Below are positions 7,680-16,153 of a stretch of 27,850 bases of DNA, in pieces; the first letter of the stretch is position 1; every line of letters begins with the position of its first letter. The notes beneath the pieces were generated by a model, which was given only the letters and a program-made list of their open reading frames with translations, did not search any database and was not told the origin of the DNA. The translations under genes were made by a program, and so were the position numbers. The stretch comes from DATAQC01 sp051005135 (GTDB lineage Bacteria; Actinomycetota; Acidimicrobiia; Acidimicrobiales; AC-14): the NCBI GenBank assembly GCA_051005135.1, contig JBPCJQ010000048.1:1-27850 (forward strand), given 5' to 3'.

Positions 7680-8981
7680 CTAGCGGTCCGGCACCTCCGA
7701 GGGCGCGACCATCAGGAGGCTGAAGGTGGGCACCGAACCGGGGGACCGCAGCAGCAGGCGTGCGCCTTCCGCCTCTGCGAGGGACCGGGCCAGGGCGAGC
7801 CCCAGACCTCGACCAGACCGGGGATCCGAGCGTCGCTCGAAAGCGTGCTCGGGGTCTCCCTCGACACCTGGCCCCTCGTCGGACACGTCGATGATCACGC
7901 CGCCAACCGATCGCCGAGCCCTGACTGTGACCGTGCCCTTCCCGTGCTCGGCGGCATTGGCTACGAGCACATCGAGGATCTGGCGGACGGCGGCCGCCGA
8001 CGCGGTCATCTCCGGCAGCCCGTCGTCGACGGTCATGCGCAACGGCCGTCCTTCAGCCGCCAAGGCTCCGTGCCAGGCCTGTTCGAGGTCGCTGAACAGA
8101 CTCGGGATATCTACCGCCCCTCGTTGGGAACCGGTGTCGCGGGCCAGCGCCAGCAGGTCGTCGATCGTGGACTCCAGCCGGTCGACCTCAGTCAAGGCGT
8201 CGTCAACGGCTTGGTCGAGGTCGGCACCGGACGAAGCGGCGGCGTTCTCCAACCGGAGACGAAGCCCGGTGAGCGGCGTCCGGAGTTGATGGGAGGCATC
8301 GGCGCTGAAAGCCCGCTCCCGGCTCAGGGCACGCCCGAGCCGCTCGGCAGTTGCGTCTATGGCAGCGGCGGCGACGTCGAGCTCGGGAATGCCGCAGCGC
8401 CCGGCTCGGACCGCGAAGTCGCCCTCGCCGAGGCGGGTGGTGGCGGTGACGAGTGACCCCACGGGCCGGCTCAAGCGGTGAGCCTGCCAGCGGGCCACCA
8501 CCGCGGCAGTCGCCAGCACCACACTGCCGAGCGCGGCCATGACCAGCCACGCCCGGCGCACCCGAGCGGTGACCACTGAGTCGGCCTCTGACGCCCGCAC
8601 CACAGCGAACACCGCCTCTTCGTTGCCGACGGGAACGGCCACGACGACGGAGCGGCCAACGTCTCCGTCGCTCAGGGCTCCGCCCATGGCTCGCCTGACC
8701 TGGGCGTCGGCCCGATCAGGGCCGGAGCCGACGAGGCGGCGACCGGCGGCGTCATACAGGGCGAGCGTCGTGTGCGGGCCTGGTGTCGGGAGCTCCACGG
8801 GGTCACCGGAGCCCAGCGACGAGAGCGAGACGCCGACGCTGGCCCGGGTCGCCTCCCGTTCGAGCCGCAGGACCTCCTGGTTACGGTAGAGGCGTTGCAC
8901 GGCGAGCCCGAGGGGAATCCCGAAGCCGACCACTGCCAGCGCGGTAACCGACACGATGGCCGCCAGTATCCGGCGGCTCAT
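7680..8981 (-). CDS. sensor histidine kinase 2
   Basis: A 433-residue membrane kinase. TM1 is about residues 6-28, an extracytoplasmic region of about 115 residues follows, TM2 is about 144-164, then HAMP. The phospho-acceptor is His231 in ADASHQLRTPLTGLRLR; the ATP domain has N-box LDVLVANAAEHG (the first usual Asn is shifted or weak), G1 DVSDEGPGV and G2 GRGLGLALARSL. The F-box is reduced to HAFERRSDP. ATG 8981 was chosen because it lies four bases after the stop of response regulator 2 and directly precedes TM1. The short sensor domain and position opposite a lipoprotein-ABC operon are consistent with sensing of envelope stress or a transported compound; that link is inferred from the divergent arrangement only. 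Confidence 0.92.
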   Translation of the reverse strand: MSRRILAAIVSVTALAVVGFGIPLGLAVQRLYRNQEVLRLEREATRASVGVSLSSLGSGDPVELPTPGPHTTLALYDAAGRRLVGSGPDRADAQVRRAMGGALSDGDVGRSVVVAVPVGNEEAVFAVVRASEADSVVTARVRRAWLVMAALGSVVLATAAVVARWQAHRLSRPVGSLVTATTRLGEGDFAVRAGRCGIPELDVAAAAIDATAERLGRALSRERAFSADASHQLRTPLTGLRLRLENAAASSGADLDQAVDDALTEVDRLESTIDDLLALARDTGSQRGAVDIPSLFSDLEQAWHGALAAEGRPLRMTVDDGLPEMTASAAAVRQILDVLVANAAEHGKGTVTVRARRSVGGVIIDVSDEGPGVEGDPEHAFERRSDPRSGRGLGLALARSLAEAEGARLLLRSPGSVPTFSLLMVAPSEVPDR

Positions 8982-8985
8982 CTGT

Positions 8986-9672
8986 TCACTGGCGCGGCAG
9001 CTCGAGTCGGTACCCCACGCCCCGAACAGTGGTGAGGTGGCTGGCGCCGGCGGCGTGGTCATCGACCTTGCGGCGCAACGCACTGATGTGCATGTCGAGC
9101 GTCTTGGTCGAGCCGAACCAGTGGTCGTCCCAGACCTCCGCCATGATTCGCTCGCGGGGCACCGTCCGGCCTGCGGAGGCCATGAGCAGGGCCAGGAGAT
9201 CGAACTCCTTGGGCCTGAGGTCGAGCTCAGCTCCTCCTCGCCAGGCCCGGTGGGCGTCGGCGTCGAGGGTCAGGTCGGCAACACTTATCCTGGCCGAGGC
9301 GTCGGGGTCGGCTCGGCGCAGGTGGGCACGGACCCTTGCCAGCAGCTCGGCCAGGCGAAACGGCTTTGTGAGGTAGTCGTCGGCACCGGCGTCGAGGCCC
9401 ACCACGATGTCGACCTCCTGTCGCCGGGCCGTGAGCATCACGATCGGCATGGCGGCTCGCATGGCACGCAGCTGGCGGCAAACATTGATGCCGTCGAGGT
9501 CGGGCAGCGCCAGATCGAGCAGCACCAGGTCGAACGATGCTGTGCCCGCCATGTTCAGGGCCTGGGTACCAGTCGCCGAGAGCTCCACCGCGTAGCCCTG
9601 GTCCTGCAGGGCCAGCACCAGGCCGCGCCCGATCACCTCGTCGTCCTCGACGACCAGCACTCGGGGCTTCAT
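8986..9672 (-). CDS. response regulator 2, OmpR/PhoB family
   Basis: A 228-residue two-domain regulator. The receiver has acidic residues EDDE (9-12), phospho-acceptor Asp53 in VLLDLALPDLDG, the Thr in MLTARR and the Lys in LTKPFRLAEL. The winged helix contains LRPKEFDLLALLMASAGRTV, then KTLDMHISALRRKVD, and ends VRGVGYRLELPRQ. ATG 9672 gives the normal MKPRVLVVEDDE start; a longer in-frame extension upstream has no family support. A TAGCCT element (9681-9686 on the minus strand) ends 8 bases before this ATG with no Shine-Dalgarno, so the mRNA may be leaderless. It is divergent from the lipoprotein-ABC operon across 135 bases, an arrangement typical of a regulator and its target; regulation of that operon is inferred. 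Confidence 0.94.
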   Translation of the reverse strand: MKPRVLVVEDDEVIGRGLVLALQDQGYAVELSATGTQALNMAGTASFDLVLLDLALPDLDGINVCRQLRAMRAAMPIVMLTARRQEVDIVVGLDAGADDYLTKPFRLAELLARVRAHLRRADPDASARISVADLTLDADAHRAWRGGAELDLRPKEFDLLALLMASAGRTVPRERIMAEVWDDHWFGSTKTLDMHISALRRKVDDHAAGASHLTTVRGVGYRLELPRQ

Positions 9673-9680
9673 CGGCGCCC

Positions 9681-9686
9681 AGGCTA
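9681..9686 (-). promoter_or_regulatory. -10-like TAGCCT before response regulator 2
   Basis: TAGCCT on the minus strand ends 8 bases upstream of ATG 9672. There is no ribosome site between them and no convincing -35. The spacing would place the transcript start close to the start codon. Confidence 0.4.
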
Positions 9687-9794
9687 GGTTTGGACCGGCG
9701 CTGCCGGCGGCAAGCCTGCCCGCCACCAGCCCGGTTAGGCAAAGATTTGCTGTCCGTTGACCGTCCCGGGGGCGTCGCCATACCTGGGCATTCC

Positions 9795-9800
9795 TAGGGT
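9795..9800 (+). promoter_or_regulatory. -10-like TAGGGT before the lipoprotein operon
   Basis: TAGGGT ends 7 bases before ATG 9808, with no ribosome site between. A TTGACC occurs at 9757-9762 but is too far for a standard -35 pairing with this element. Consistent with leaderless transcription of the lipoprotein-ABC operon. Confidence 0.4.
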
Positions 9801-9807
9801 GCATCCC

Positions 9808-10449
9808 ATGTTGCGAACCCCGGCTCTGGCGGCCAGTTTGGTTTCCCTCGTCCTGGCCGTCGGCGCCTGCGGGAGCGCGTCGAAGTCCAAGACCTCAGCG
9901 CAGCCGACCTCCACCGCGCCGCCGTCGTCGGTGACAAGCCAGAAGTCGACTCCGAGCGTCGGCCCCGCCGCCCCTGAGGTCAACGCCGCCGGCGATATAC
10001 CGGACAACCAGGCGTTCATCGCTTACGCAGCGCCCTCAGGCGGGTTCAACGTCAAGGTCCCCGAAGGCTGGGCCCGCACCGAGTCGGCCGGCGTGGTCAC
10101 CTTCACCGACAAGTTCAACAGCATCCGCATCCAGGCCCAGCCTGCACCCGCAGCCCCCACGGTGGCCTCGGCCACCCAGGGCGAGGTACCCGCCATCCGC
10201 TCCGACGCGGCCAACTACCGGCCCGGCACGGTGACCATGGTCAACCGCAGCGCGGGTCCTGCCGTACTCATCACCTACCAAGCCGACAGTGCCCCCGACC
10301 CGGTAACCACCAAGGTCTTGTCGCTCGACGTCGAGCGCTACGAGTTATGGAGGAACAGGAACGAGGTCGTGCTGACGTTGTCGGCGCCCCACGGAGCCGA
10401 CAACGTCGACCCGTGGAAGACGGTGACCAACTCCTTCGCGTGGCAGTGA
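9808..10449 (+). CDS. lipoprotein, first gene of an ABC operon
   Basis: A 213-residue lipoprotein. Signal peptide MLRTPALAASLVSLVLA is followed by lipobox VGAC with Cys21, then a Ser/Thr/Pro-rich linker to about residue 55. The C-terminal domain (about 70-213) contains SGGFNVKVPEGWARTE, VTFTDKFNSIRIQ and PWKTVTNSFAWQ, a pattern like the PsbP/Mog1-like alpha-beta fold seen in actinobacterial lipoproteins; this fold call is by resemblance. ATG 9808 was chosen because it gives the complete signal peptide; in-frame extension upstream is implausible. Its TGA shares one base with the ATG of ABC ATPase 1, so the lipoprotein is translationally coupled to the transporter and probably works with it outside the membrane, for example as a substrate-binding or accessory subunit. 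Confidence 0.85.
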   Translation: MLRTPALAASLVSLVLAVGACGSASKSKTSAQPTSTAPPSSVTSQKSTPSVGPAAPEVNAAGDIPDNQAFIAYAAPSGGFNVKVPEGWARTESAGVVTFTDKFNSIRIQAQPAPAAPTVASATQGEVPAIRSDAANYRPGTVTMVNRSAGPAVLITYQADSAPDPVTTKVLSLDVERYELWRNRNEVVLTLSAPHGADNVDPWKTVTNSFAWQ

Positions 10450-11114
10450 TGGCGCCGGTGCTCGAGGCCCGCGAGCTCTACCGGTTCTTCCATGCCGGCG
10501 ACGACGAGACGCTGGCCCTGCGGGGTGTGTCCCTGTGCGTGGAGGCAGGTGAGATGGTGGCCGTCACCGGGCCGTCGGGCTCGGGCAAGTCGACCCTACT
10601 GGCCTGCCTGGCGGGCCTGGACGATCCCGACGGGGGGATGGTGTGGGTCGGAGGCCAGGCGATGAGCCGGCGCCCCGAGCCGGAGAGGGCCCGGCTGCGG
10701 GCCCATCAGGTGGCCATGCTCTACCAGTCGGCCAACCTCGTGGCCCACCTCGGAGTCGAGGCCAACATGGCTCTGGTCCAGCGCCTGGCCGGCCGTCCCG
10801 ATACGGCACGGCGATCGGCGCTGTTGGGCGCGCTCGGCCTGGCGGCCCGCTCCCATGCCGTCGTCTCCGAGCTGTCGGGAGGTGAGGCGGCGCGCGCCGG
10901 GCTGGCCGTGGCTTTGGCCAACGACCCGGCGGTCGTGCTGGCCGACGAGCCGACCGGCGAGGTGGACGACGCCAACGAGGCCCGGGTCCTCGACGTGCTG
11001 CGACAGCGGGCCGAGTTGGGCACCGCCGTCGTCGTCGTCACCCACAGCCCGGCGGTGGCCGCAGCCGCCGATCGCACCGTGGCCCTGCAAGACGGCCGGG
11101 TTTTCCGCCAGTGA
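10449..11114 (+). CDS. ABC transporter ATPase 1 (MacB/LolD-like)
   Basis: A 221-residue ABC ATPase. Walker A is GPSGSGKST, the Q-loop is AMLYQSANLVAHLGVEANM, the signature is LSGGEAARAGLAVAL, Walker B is VVLADEPTGEVD, and the H-loop is VVVVTHSP. The signature deviates from the common LSGGQxQR at position 5 (E) and in the lost Arg region (AARAG), but the core is intact. ATG 10449 overlaps the lipoprotein stop by one base; its own end overlaps ATPase 2 by four (GTGA). The LolD/MacB-type ATPase class fits the FtsX permease two genes downstream. Two separate ATPases with one large permease suggest a heterodimeric ATP-binding pair. Confidence 0.93.
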   Translation: MAPVLEARELYRFFHAGDDETLALRGVSLCVEAGEMVAVTGPSGSGKSTLLACLAGLDDPDGGMVWVGGQAMSRRPEPERARLRAHQVAMLYQSANLVAHLGVEANMALVQRLAGRPDTARRSALLGALGLAARSHAVVSELSGGEAARAGLAVALANDPAVVLADEPTGEVDDANEARVLDVLRQRAELGTAVVVVTHSPAVAAAADRTVALQDGRVFRQ

Positions 11115-11818
11115 CCATCGGCGACAACGACCTCCTGGTGCGGTGCGTGGGCGTGGCCCGCACCTACGGAACGGGGCCGAACGCGGTCGTAGCGGTGCAC
11201 GGCGTGAACTGTGAGATCGTCGCCGGCCAGCGCGTGGCCCTCACCGGTCCGTCCGGGTCGGGCAAGTCGACGCTGGTGCACCTGTTCGCCGGCCTCGATG
11301 CGCCCACCGTCGGCACGCTGAGCTGGCCCGCGCTGGGCGGACCGGACGAGCTGCGTCCGGGGCCGGTGGGCGTGGTGTTCCAGGGCCCCAGCCTGTTGGC
11401 GCCCCTCGACGTCATGGAGAACGTGGCCCTGCCGTTGATCCTGGCGGGGAGCTCCGAGGCCCAGGCTCGAGCCGGCGCGGCGGAGGCCCTCGATCACCTG
11501 GGCCTACGGGCCCTGGGCGCCAAGCTTCCCGAGGAGCTCTCCGGCGGCCAGGCCCAACGGGTGGCGGTCGCCCGGGTGCTCGCCGGACGGCCCCGCCTGG
11601 TCCTGGCCGACGAACCCACCGGCCAGCTCGACCACCCCACCGCGGCTGGCGTGATCGATGCCCTTCTGAAGACGACCGCAGCTCTGCGAGCCGGCCTGGT
11701 CGTCACCACCCACGACCCCCTGGTGGCCAAGCGGCTTCCCCAGCGCTGGCACATGGCCGACGGCGCCCTGGTAGGGGCGGGGCCGCTCAGCACCGAGAGT
11801 ACGCCGTGCTCGGCCTGA
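11111..11818 (+). CDS. ABC transporter ATPase 2 (MacB/LolD-like)
   Basis: A 235-residue ABC ATPase with Walker A GPSGSGKST, Q-loop GVVFQGPSLLAPLDVMENV, signature LSGGQAQRVAVARVL, Walker B LVLADEPTGQLD and H-loop VVTTHDP. All catalytic motifs are canonical, in contrast to the slightly divergent signature of ATPase 1. The start is GTG 11111, which overlaps the ATPase 1 stop as GTGA; the end runs 13 bases into the permease gene. Likely to form an asymmetric pair with ATPase 1 on the single FtsX-type permease. Confidence 0.94.
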   Translation: MTIGDNDLLVRCVGVARTYGTGPNAVVAVHGVNCEIVAGQRVALTGPSGSGKSTLVHLFAGLDAPTVGTLSWPALGGPDELRPGPVGVVFQGPSLLAPLDVMENVALPLILAGSSEAQARAGAAEALDHLGLRALGAKLPEELSGGQAQRVAVARVLAGRPRLVLADEPTGQLDHPTAAGVIDALLKTTAALRAGLVVTTHDPLVAKRLPQRWHMADGALVGAGPLSTESTPCSA

Positions 11819-14469
11819 GCTGGCTGGCCGGCCTCGTCACCCGTAGGCGGGGCCGGTTGGCGGCCGCTGCCGCCGGGGTCGGTGTGGCGGTGGCGCTACT
11901 GGCCTCAATCGGCGCCTTCTTGTCGGCGTCCAAGGCCACCATGACCAAGCGGGCTGTGGCCACGGTGCCCGTCGACTGGCAGATCGAGGCCCAACCGGGG
12001 TCCGACCCGGCTGCGGTGCTCGATGCCGTTCGCAGCGACCCTCATGTGGTCGATGCTCTCCCGGTCGGCTTTGCCGACACCGCCGGCCTGTCGGCCAGCG
12101 TGGGCGGAACCTCTCAGACCACCGGCCCGGGGGTGGCCGTCGGGCTGCCCGACGCTTACCCGGCCACCTTTGCCGGCGAGGTGCGTGACCTGGTCGGCGC
12201 GCCGAGGGGCGTGCTGTTGGCCCAGCAGACCGCGGCCAACCTCCATGCCGCGCCCGGTGACGTGGTCACCGTCGCACGGGCCGGGCTGGCCCCCGTGACC
12301 GTTTCCGTCGACGGAGTCGTCGACCTGCCCCAGGCCGACTCGCTGTTCCAGCGGGTTGGAGCGGCAGCCGGGACTGCACCCCAGGCCCCGCCCGACAACG
12401 TCATACTCCTCGATGCCGACCGCTGGCACCGCCTATTCGACCCCCTGGCGACGGTGCGACCTGATCTGGTGCGCACCCAGGTCCACGCCCGTGTCCGCCA
12501 TGAACTGCCTGCCGATCCCGCCGCTGCCTATGCAGCCGTGCTGGGCCAGGCCCACAACCTGGAGGTGCGCCTGGCGGGGTCCGCCGTCGTGGGCGACAAT
12601 CTGGCAGCGACGTTGGGCGCGGCACGCGGCGACGCCCTGTATGCCCAGGTGCTGTTCGTGTTCCTGGGCCTGCCCGGGGCGGTGCTGGCTGGGCTGCTCA
12701 CCGCCGCGGTCGCCAGCGCCGGCAAGGGCCGCCGCCAGGGCGAGCAGGCCCTGCTACGGGCCCGGGGGGCGAGCACCCGCCAGCTCGTGGTCCTCGCCTG
12801 TGTCGAGGCCGGCGCGGTAGGAGCCGTGGGGGCGGTGGTGGGGCTGGGCGCTGCGCTGGCCATCGGCCGGATGGCCTTCGGCACGGCTGGCTTCGGGGCT
12901 ACGACGGCCGCCGCGATGGGCTGGGCCGGCGGCGCCGCTCTGGCCGGTCTGGGCATCGCCGCCGCCACTGTTGCCCTGCCGGCCTGGCGCGATGCCCGCT
13001 CGGCGACGGTGGCCGCGGGCCGGCGCAGCGTGGGACGGGCCGGCACCCCCCGCTGGTGTCGGTATGGCCTCGACCTGTGGCTGCTGGCCGGGGGCGCCCT
13101 GGTGTTCTGGCTCACCAGCAGGGGTGGCTACCAGCTGGTGCTGGCCCCCGAGGGGGTGCCGACCATCTCGGTCAACTACTGGGCCTTCGCCGGGCCGGCC
13201 CTGGTGTGGGCGGGCGCCGGTCTGGCGGCCTGGCGGCTGGCCGACCTGTTCCTGTTGCGGGGCCGCCGGCCGCTGCGGCACCTGCTACGGCCTTTGGCGG
13301 GGACGCTGTCGGCAACGGTTGCCGCCGGCATGGGCCGCCAGCGCCGCATCCTGGCCCGAGCCGTGGTGCTCGTCGCCCTGACAGTGTCGTTCGCGGCATC
13401 GACGGCGGTGTTCAACTCGACCTACCGCCAGCAGGCCGACGTCGACGCCCGCCTGACCAACGGCGGCGACGTCACGCTCACCGAGCCCCCGGGAGCAGCC
13501 GTAGGCCCCGGCGCCGCCGCGGGCCTGGCCAAGGTACCAGGGGTGAAGGCGGTCGAGCCCGTCGAGCACCGCTACGCCTATGTGGGCGCCGACCTGCAGG
13601 ACCTGTTCGGAGTGCGTCCCGCCACCGTGGTCGCTGCCACCATGCTTCAGGACGCATATTTCGCCGGTGGCAGCGCCCGCCAGCTCATGGCCACACTCGC
13701 CGCCCGCCCCGACTCGGTGCTGGTCAGCGCCGAGACAGCCAAGGACTTCCAACTCCAGGTGGGCGACGTCGTCACCCTGCGGCTGCAGGACGGTCGCACC
13801 AAGGCGCTGGTGCCGGTCAAGTTCCACTACGCCGGGGTGGCCAAGGAGTTCCCCACCGCTCCCAAGGACAGCTTCTTGGTGGCCAACGCCGACTACGTGG
13901 CCAGTAGCACCGGCAGCGACTCGGTGGGAGCGTTCCTGATCGACACCGGTAGCACCTCCCCGGCCACGGTGGCATCGCGCATCAGGACCATGACCGGCCC
14001 TGGTGCCCTGGTCAGCGACATCGTCACCAGCCGGCGGGTAGTGGGCTCCAGCCTGACTGCCGTCGACCTGGCTGGGCTCACTAGCGTGGAGCTAGGCTTC
14101 GCACTGGTGCTGGCTGCCGCTTCGACCGGGCTCGTGCTGGCCCTGGGCCTGGCCGAGCGTCGGCGCACGTTCGCCATCGCCGGCGCCCTGGGCGCCACCG
14201 TCCGCCAGCTCGGGAGCTTCGTGTGGGCCGAGGCCGCCTTCATCACCGTGGCGGGGCTGGCCTTGGGGGCGGTGGCGGGCGCTGTCCTGTCCCAGATCCT
14301 CGTCAAGGTCCTCACCGGCGTGTTCGACCCGCCCCCTGCGGTCCTGGCCGTGCCCTGGGCCTACCTGGCCCTGGTGGGCTTCATCGCCCTCGCCGCGGTG
14401 GCGATTGCAGCCTCCGGCGCCGTCCGCTCCGCCCGGCGGCCCGCGGTGGCCGTCATCCGGGACCTGTAG
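11806..14469 (+). CDS. FtsX/MacB-type ABC permease
   Basis: An 887-residue membrane protein. An N-terminal transmembrane helix (about 17-40) is followed by a large extracytoplasmic domain (about 45-275), then three helices of a first FtsX domain (about 280-400), two to three further helices, a second extracytoplasmic domain (about 545-750) and a C-terminal FtsX domain (about 755-880, with LALGLAERRRTFAIAGALG and TVRQLGSFVWAEAAF). This duplicated layout is typical of actinobacterial permeases that work with LolD-like ATPases in lipoprotein, peptide or lipid movement rather than import. GTG 11806 overlaps the ATPase 2 gene by 13 bases. The substrate cannot be read; coupling to a lipoprotein gene and to an envelope-type two-component system argues for an envelope or antimicrobial-resistance role. 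Confidence 0.9.
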   Translation: MLGLSWLAGLVTRRRGRLAAAAAGVGVAVALLASIGAFLSASKATMTKRAVATVPVDWQIEAQPGSDPAAVLDAVRSDPHVVDALPVGFADTAGLSASVGGTSQTTGPGVAVGLPDAYPATFAGEVRDLVGAPRGVLLAQQTAANLHAAPGDVVTVARAGLAPVTVSVDGVVDLPQADSLFQRVGAAAGTAPQAPPDNVILLDADRWHRLFDPLATVRPDLVRTQVHARVRHELPADPAAAYAAVLGQAHNLEVRLAGSAVVGDNLAATLGAARGDALYAQVLFVFLGLPGAVLAGLLTAAVASAGKGRRQGEQALLRARGASTRQLVVLACVEAGAVGAVGAVVGLGAALAIGRMAFGTAGFGATTAAAMGWAGGAALAGLGIAAATVALPAWRDARSATVAAGRRSVGRAGTPRWCRYGLDLWLLAGGALVFWLTSRGGYQLVLAPEGVPTISVNYWAFAGPALVWAGAGLAAWRLADLFLLRGRRPLRHLLRPLAGTLSATVAAGMGRQRRILARAVVLVALTVSFAASTAVFNSTYRQQADVDARLTNGGDVTLTEPPGAAVGPGAAAGLAKVPGVKAVEPVEHRYAYVGADLQDLFGVRPATVVAATMLQDAYFAGGSARQLMATLAARPDSVLVSAETAKDFQLQVGDVVTLRLQDGRTKALVPVKFHYAGVAKEFPTAPKDSFLVANADYVASSTGSDSVGAFLIDTGSTSPATVASRIRTMTGPGALVSDIVTSRRVVGSSLTAVDLAGLTSVELGFALVLAAASTGLVLALGLAERRRTFAIAGALGATVRQLGSFVWAEAAFITVAGLALGAVAGAVLSQILVKVLTGVFDPPPAVLAVPWAYLALVGFIALAAVAIAASGAVRSARRPAVAVIRDL

Positions 14470-14480
14470 GGCAGGCGGAG

Positions 14481-15212
14481 GTGAGCTGGCCCAAGAGAAC
14501 CCAGGTGCTCCGCTCGATGTGGAACGGGCGGGCCCGCTCGTGGTCCCACCATGTGTTCGACTCGCCCCTGTTCGAGATTGTGCGGTCGTCGGTGCTCGAC
14601 GCGGCGCGAGCGGGACCTGGCGACCGGGTCGTCGACCTGGGTGCCGGGAGCGGGTTCCTGGCTGTGGAGCTCGCTCCTCAGGTGTCGGAGGTGATCGCGG
14701 TTGACATCGCCGAAGCCATGCTCGAGGCGCTCCAGGCCGAGGCTCGCCGGCGGGGCATCGACAACGTCGAGTGCCGGGTTGCCGACCTGGCCACCTTCGA
14801 CCTCCCTGCCGCCAGCGTGGACGTGGTCGTGTCGAACTACGCCCTGCACCACCTGACCGACCCCGACAAGGCGGTGCTGCTCGGCCGTGCCTGCCGGTGG
14901 CTGCGCCCCGGCGGGCGGCTGGTGGTGGCAGACATGATGTTCGGCCGCGGCCTGTCCTCCGCTGACCGCACGATCATCTGGGACAAGGTTCGGACACTTG
15001 TCGCCAAGGGATGGGGAGGGTGGTGGCGAGTCGCCAAGAACGTCGTGCGTTTCGGCTTGCGGCGCGGGACCGAGCTACCCGCCACGCCGGAGTTCTGGAC
15101 GGCGGCCGCCGAAGCGGCCGGCTTCGACTACGTCCGCTACACGCCCATCGTCGCCGAGGCCGGACTGCTCTCGGCACAGGCGCCCACCCCGAGCCAGACG
15201 GGACCCCCATAG
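14481..15212 (+). CDS. class I SAM-dependent methyltransferase
   Basis: About 243 residues with a Rossmann methyltransferase core: motif I VVDLGAGSGFL (50-60), motif II acidic end VIAVDIAEAML, then CRVADLATFDLP, the post-motif VVVSNYALHHLTDPD, and LRPGGRLVVADMMFGRG. The C-terminal half has a basic amphipathic segment (VAKGWGGWWRVAKNVVRFGLRR) that could touch membrane. The fold is the Methyltransf_11/UbiE-like type; the substrate is unknown, perhaps a lipid or quinone. GTG 14481 is the first start after the permease (11 bases); ATG 14517 is an alternative that would drop 12 residues. It may be co-transcribed with the ABC operon but is not overlapped with it. Confidence 0.85.
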   Translation: MSWPKRTQVLRSMWNGRARSWSHHVFDSPLFEIVRSSVLDAARAGPGDRVVDLGAGSGFLAVELAPQVSEVIAVDIAEAMLEALQAEARRRGIDNVECRVADLATFDLPAASVDVVVSNYALHHLTDPDKAVLLGRACRWLRPGGRLVVADMMFGRGLSSADRTIIWDKVRTLVAKGWGGWWRVAKNVVRFGLRRGTELPATPEFWTAAAEAAGFDYVRYTPIVAEAGLLSAQAPTPSQTGPP

Positions 15213-15253
15213 CCCAGGAACCCCGGCCGGCAGCGAAGCCGCCGACGCACGGC

Positions 15254-16147
15254 TCACGGGGTGCCAGTGACACCCAGCAGGTGGGTGAGCGTCTCCAGGC
15301 TGAAGCCCTTGTCTCGCAGGCCGGTGATGATGGCCGGTAGTGCCTGGGCGGTCAGGGGGGCCGTGTTACCTCCGGTTATGTGCAGGACGACGATCGAGCC
15401 GTTGCGGGCCTTGTCCAGGACTTCTCGCACTATGGCGGCGACATCGGTCCCGAAGGCGTCGCCACTGGCCACGTCGTACTGCACGACCACCACGCCAGTG
15501 GGGGCGATGGCTCGCAGAGCAGCGTCGTCGTAGCAGCCTCCCGGGAAACGGAAGAACTTGGTGGCTCGAGGCGTGAATGAGCGAAGCAGGTCCTCGCTGT
15601 GCTGCACGTCAGCGGCCATGCGGCCCTCGGGGATGCGTCCGAGCGAGTAGCAATGGTCGGTGAAACCGAGGTCGGAATAGGAGTGGCTGGCCAGCTCGAA
15701 GAGAGGATCGCCGGCCAACCTACCGACGGTGGCGGGGTAGCGCTCCATCCACTTGCCGGCGAGGAAGATCGTCGCAGGCACCTGGTACTGGTCGAGCTCG
15801 TCGATCACCGCGGTGTTGTCGAAGGAACCCACCTTGCCGGTGTCGAGCTCGCGGATCATGGAATCTGTGAGGTTGGAGTCGAAGGTGAGGGCGACCGCCC
15901 GCCGATCGCGGGGCCCAGAGGTGATCGGTGGCGAGCCCGACGCCGTCGACGGGAAGGAAGGTGGCGGTTCGCCGGAGGTCCCGGCAACCGAACCATGGCT
16001 GCTCGCAGTGGTTGGCTCCGTGGCCGGCGCCGGGCCGGGGCGGGCCGTGCCCCGGACCGATCCGCCGATGGCACATCCGGCGACGACCACAAGCACCCAG
16101 GCCCACACAACGGACAGGCGCGTCGGTGGCCCTGGCATCACACGCAC
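15254..16147 (-). CDS. polysaccharide-deacetylase (NodB/CE4-like) lipoprotein
   Basis: A 297-residue protein with a lipobox VVAGC (Cys25 from GTG 16147) and a Pro/Ser/Thr-rich linker to about residue 80. The catalytic domain has ALTFDSNLTD (Asp90 as the first acidic position), ELASHSYSDLGF (His155), FFRFPGGCYDD, QYDVASGDAFG and VVLHITGGN. These are the five CE4 motifs in order. Motif 1 is TFDSN rather than TFDDG, and the second metal-ligand His of HSxSH appears to be Asp159. Related actinobacterial proteins keep the PGGCYD and YDVxSGDAFG motifs. GTG 16147 and ATG 16138 are both possible starts. Convergent with the methyltransferase gene (41-base gap). Cell-wall or exopolysaccharide deacetylation is the family role; activity depends on whether the altered metal site works. 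Confidence 0.88.
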   Translation of the reverse strand: MRVMPGPPTRLSVVWAWVLVVVAGCAIGGSVRGTARPGPAPATEPTTASSHGSVAGTSGEPPPSFPSTASGSPPITSGPRDRRAVALTFDSNLTDSMIRELDTGKVGSFDNTAVIDELDQYQVPATIFLAGKWMERYPATVGRLAGDPLFELASHSYSDLGFTDHCYSLGRIPEGRMAADVQHSEDLLRSFTPRATKFFRFPGGCYDDAALRAIAPTGVVVVQYDVASGDAFGTDVAAIVREVLDKARNGSIVVLHITGGNTAPLTAQALPAIITGLRDKGFSLETLTHLLGVTGTP

Positions 16148-16153
16148 GGCGCC

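Noticed and set aside
9757..9762. TTGACC as -35 of the lipoprotein promoter
   Set aside because: The spacer to TAGGGT (9795) is 32 bases, and the hexamers 16-18 bases away are poor -10 matches.
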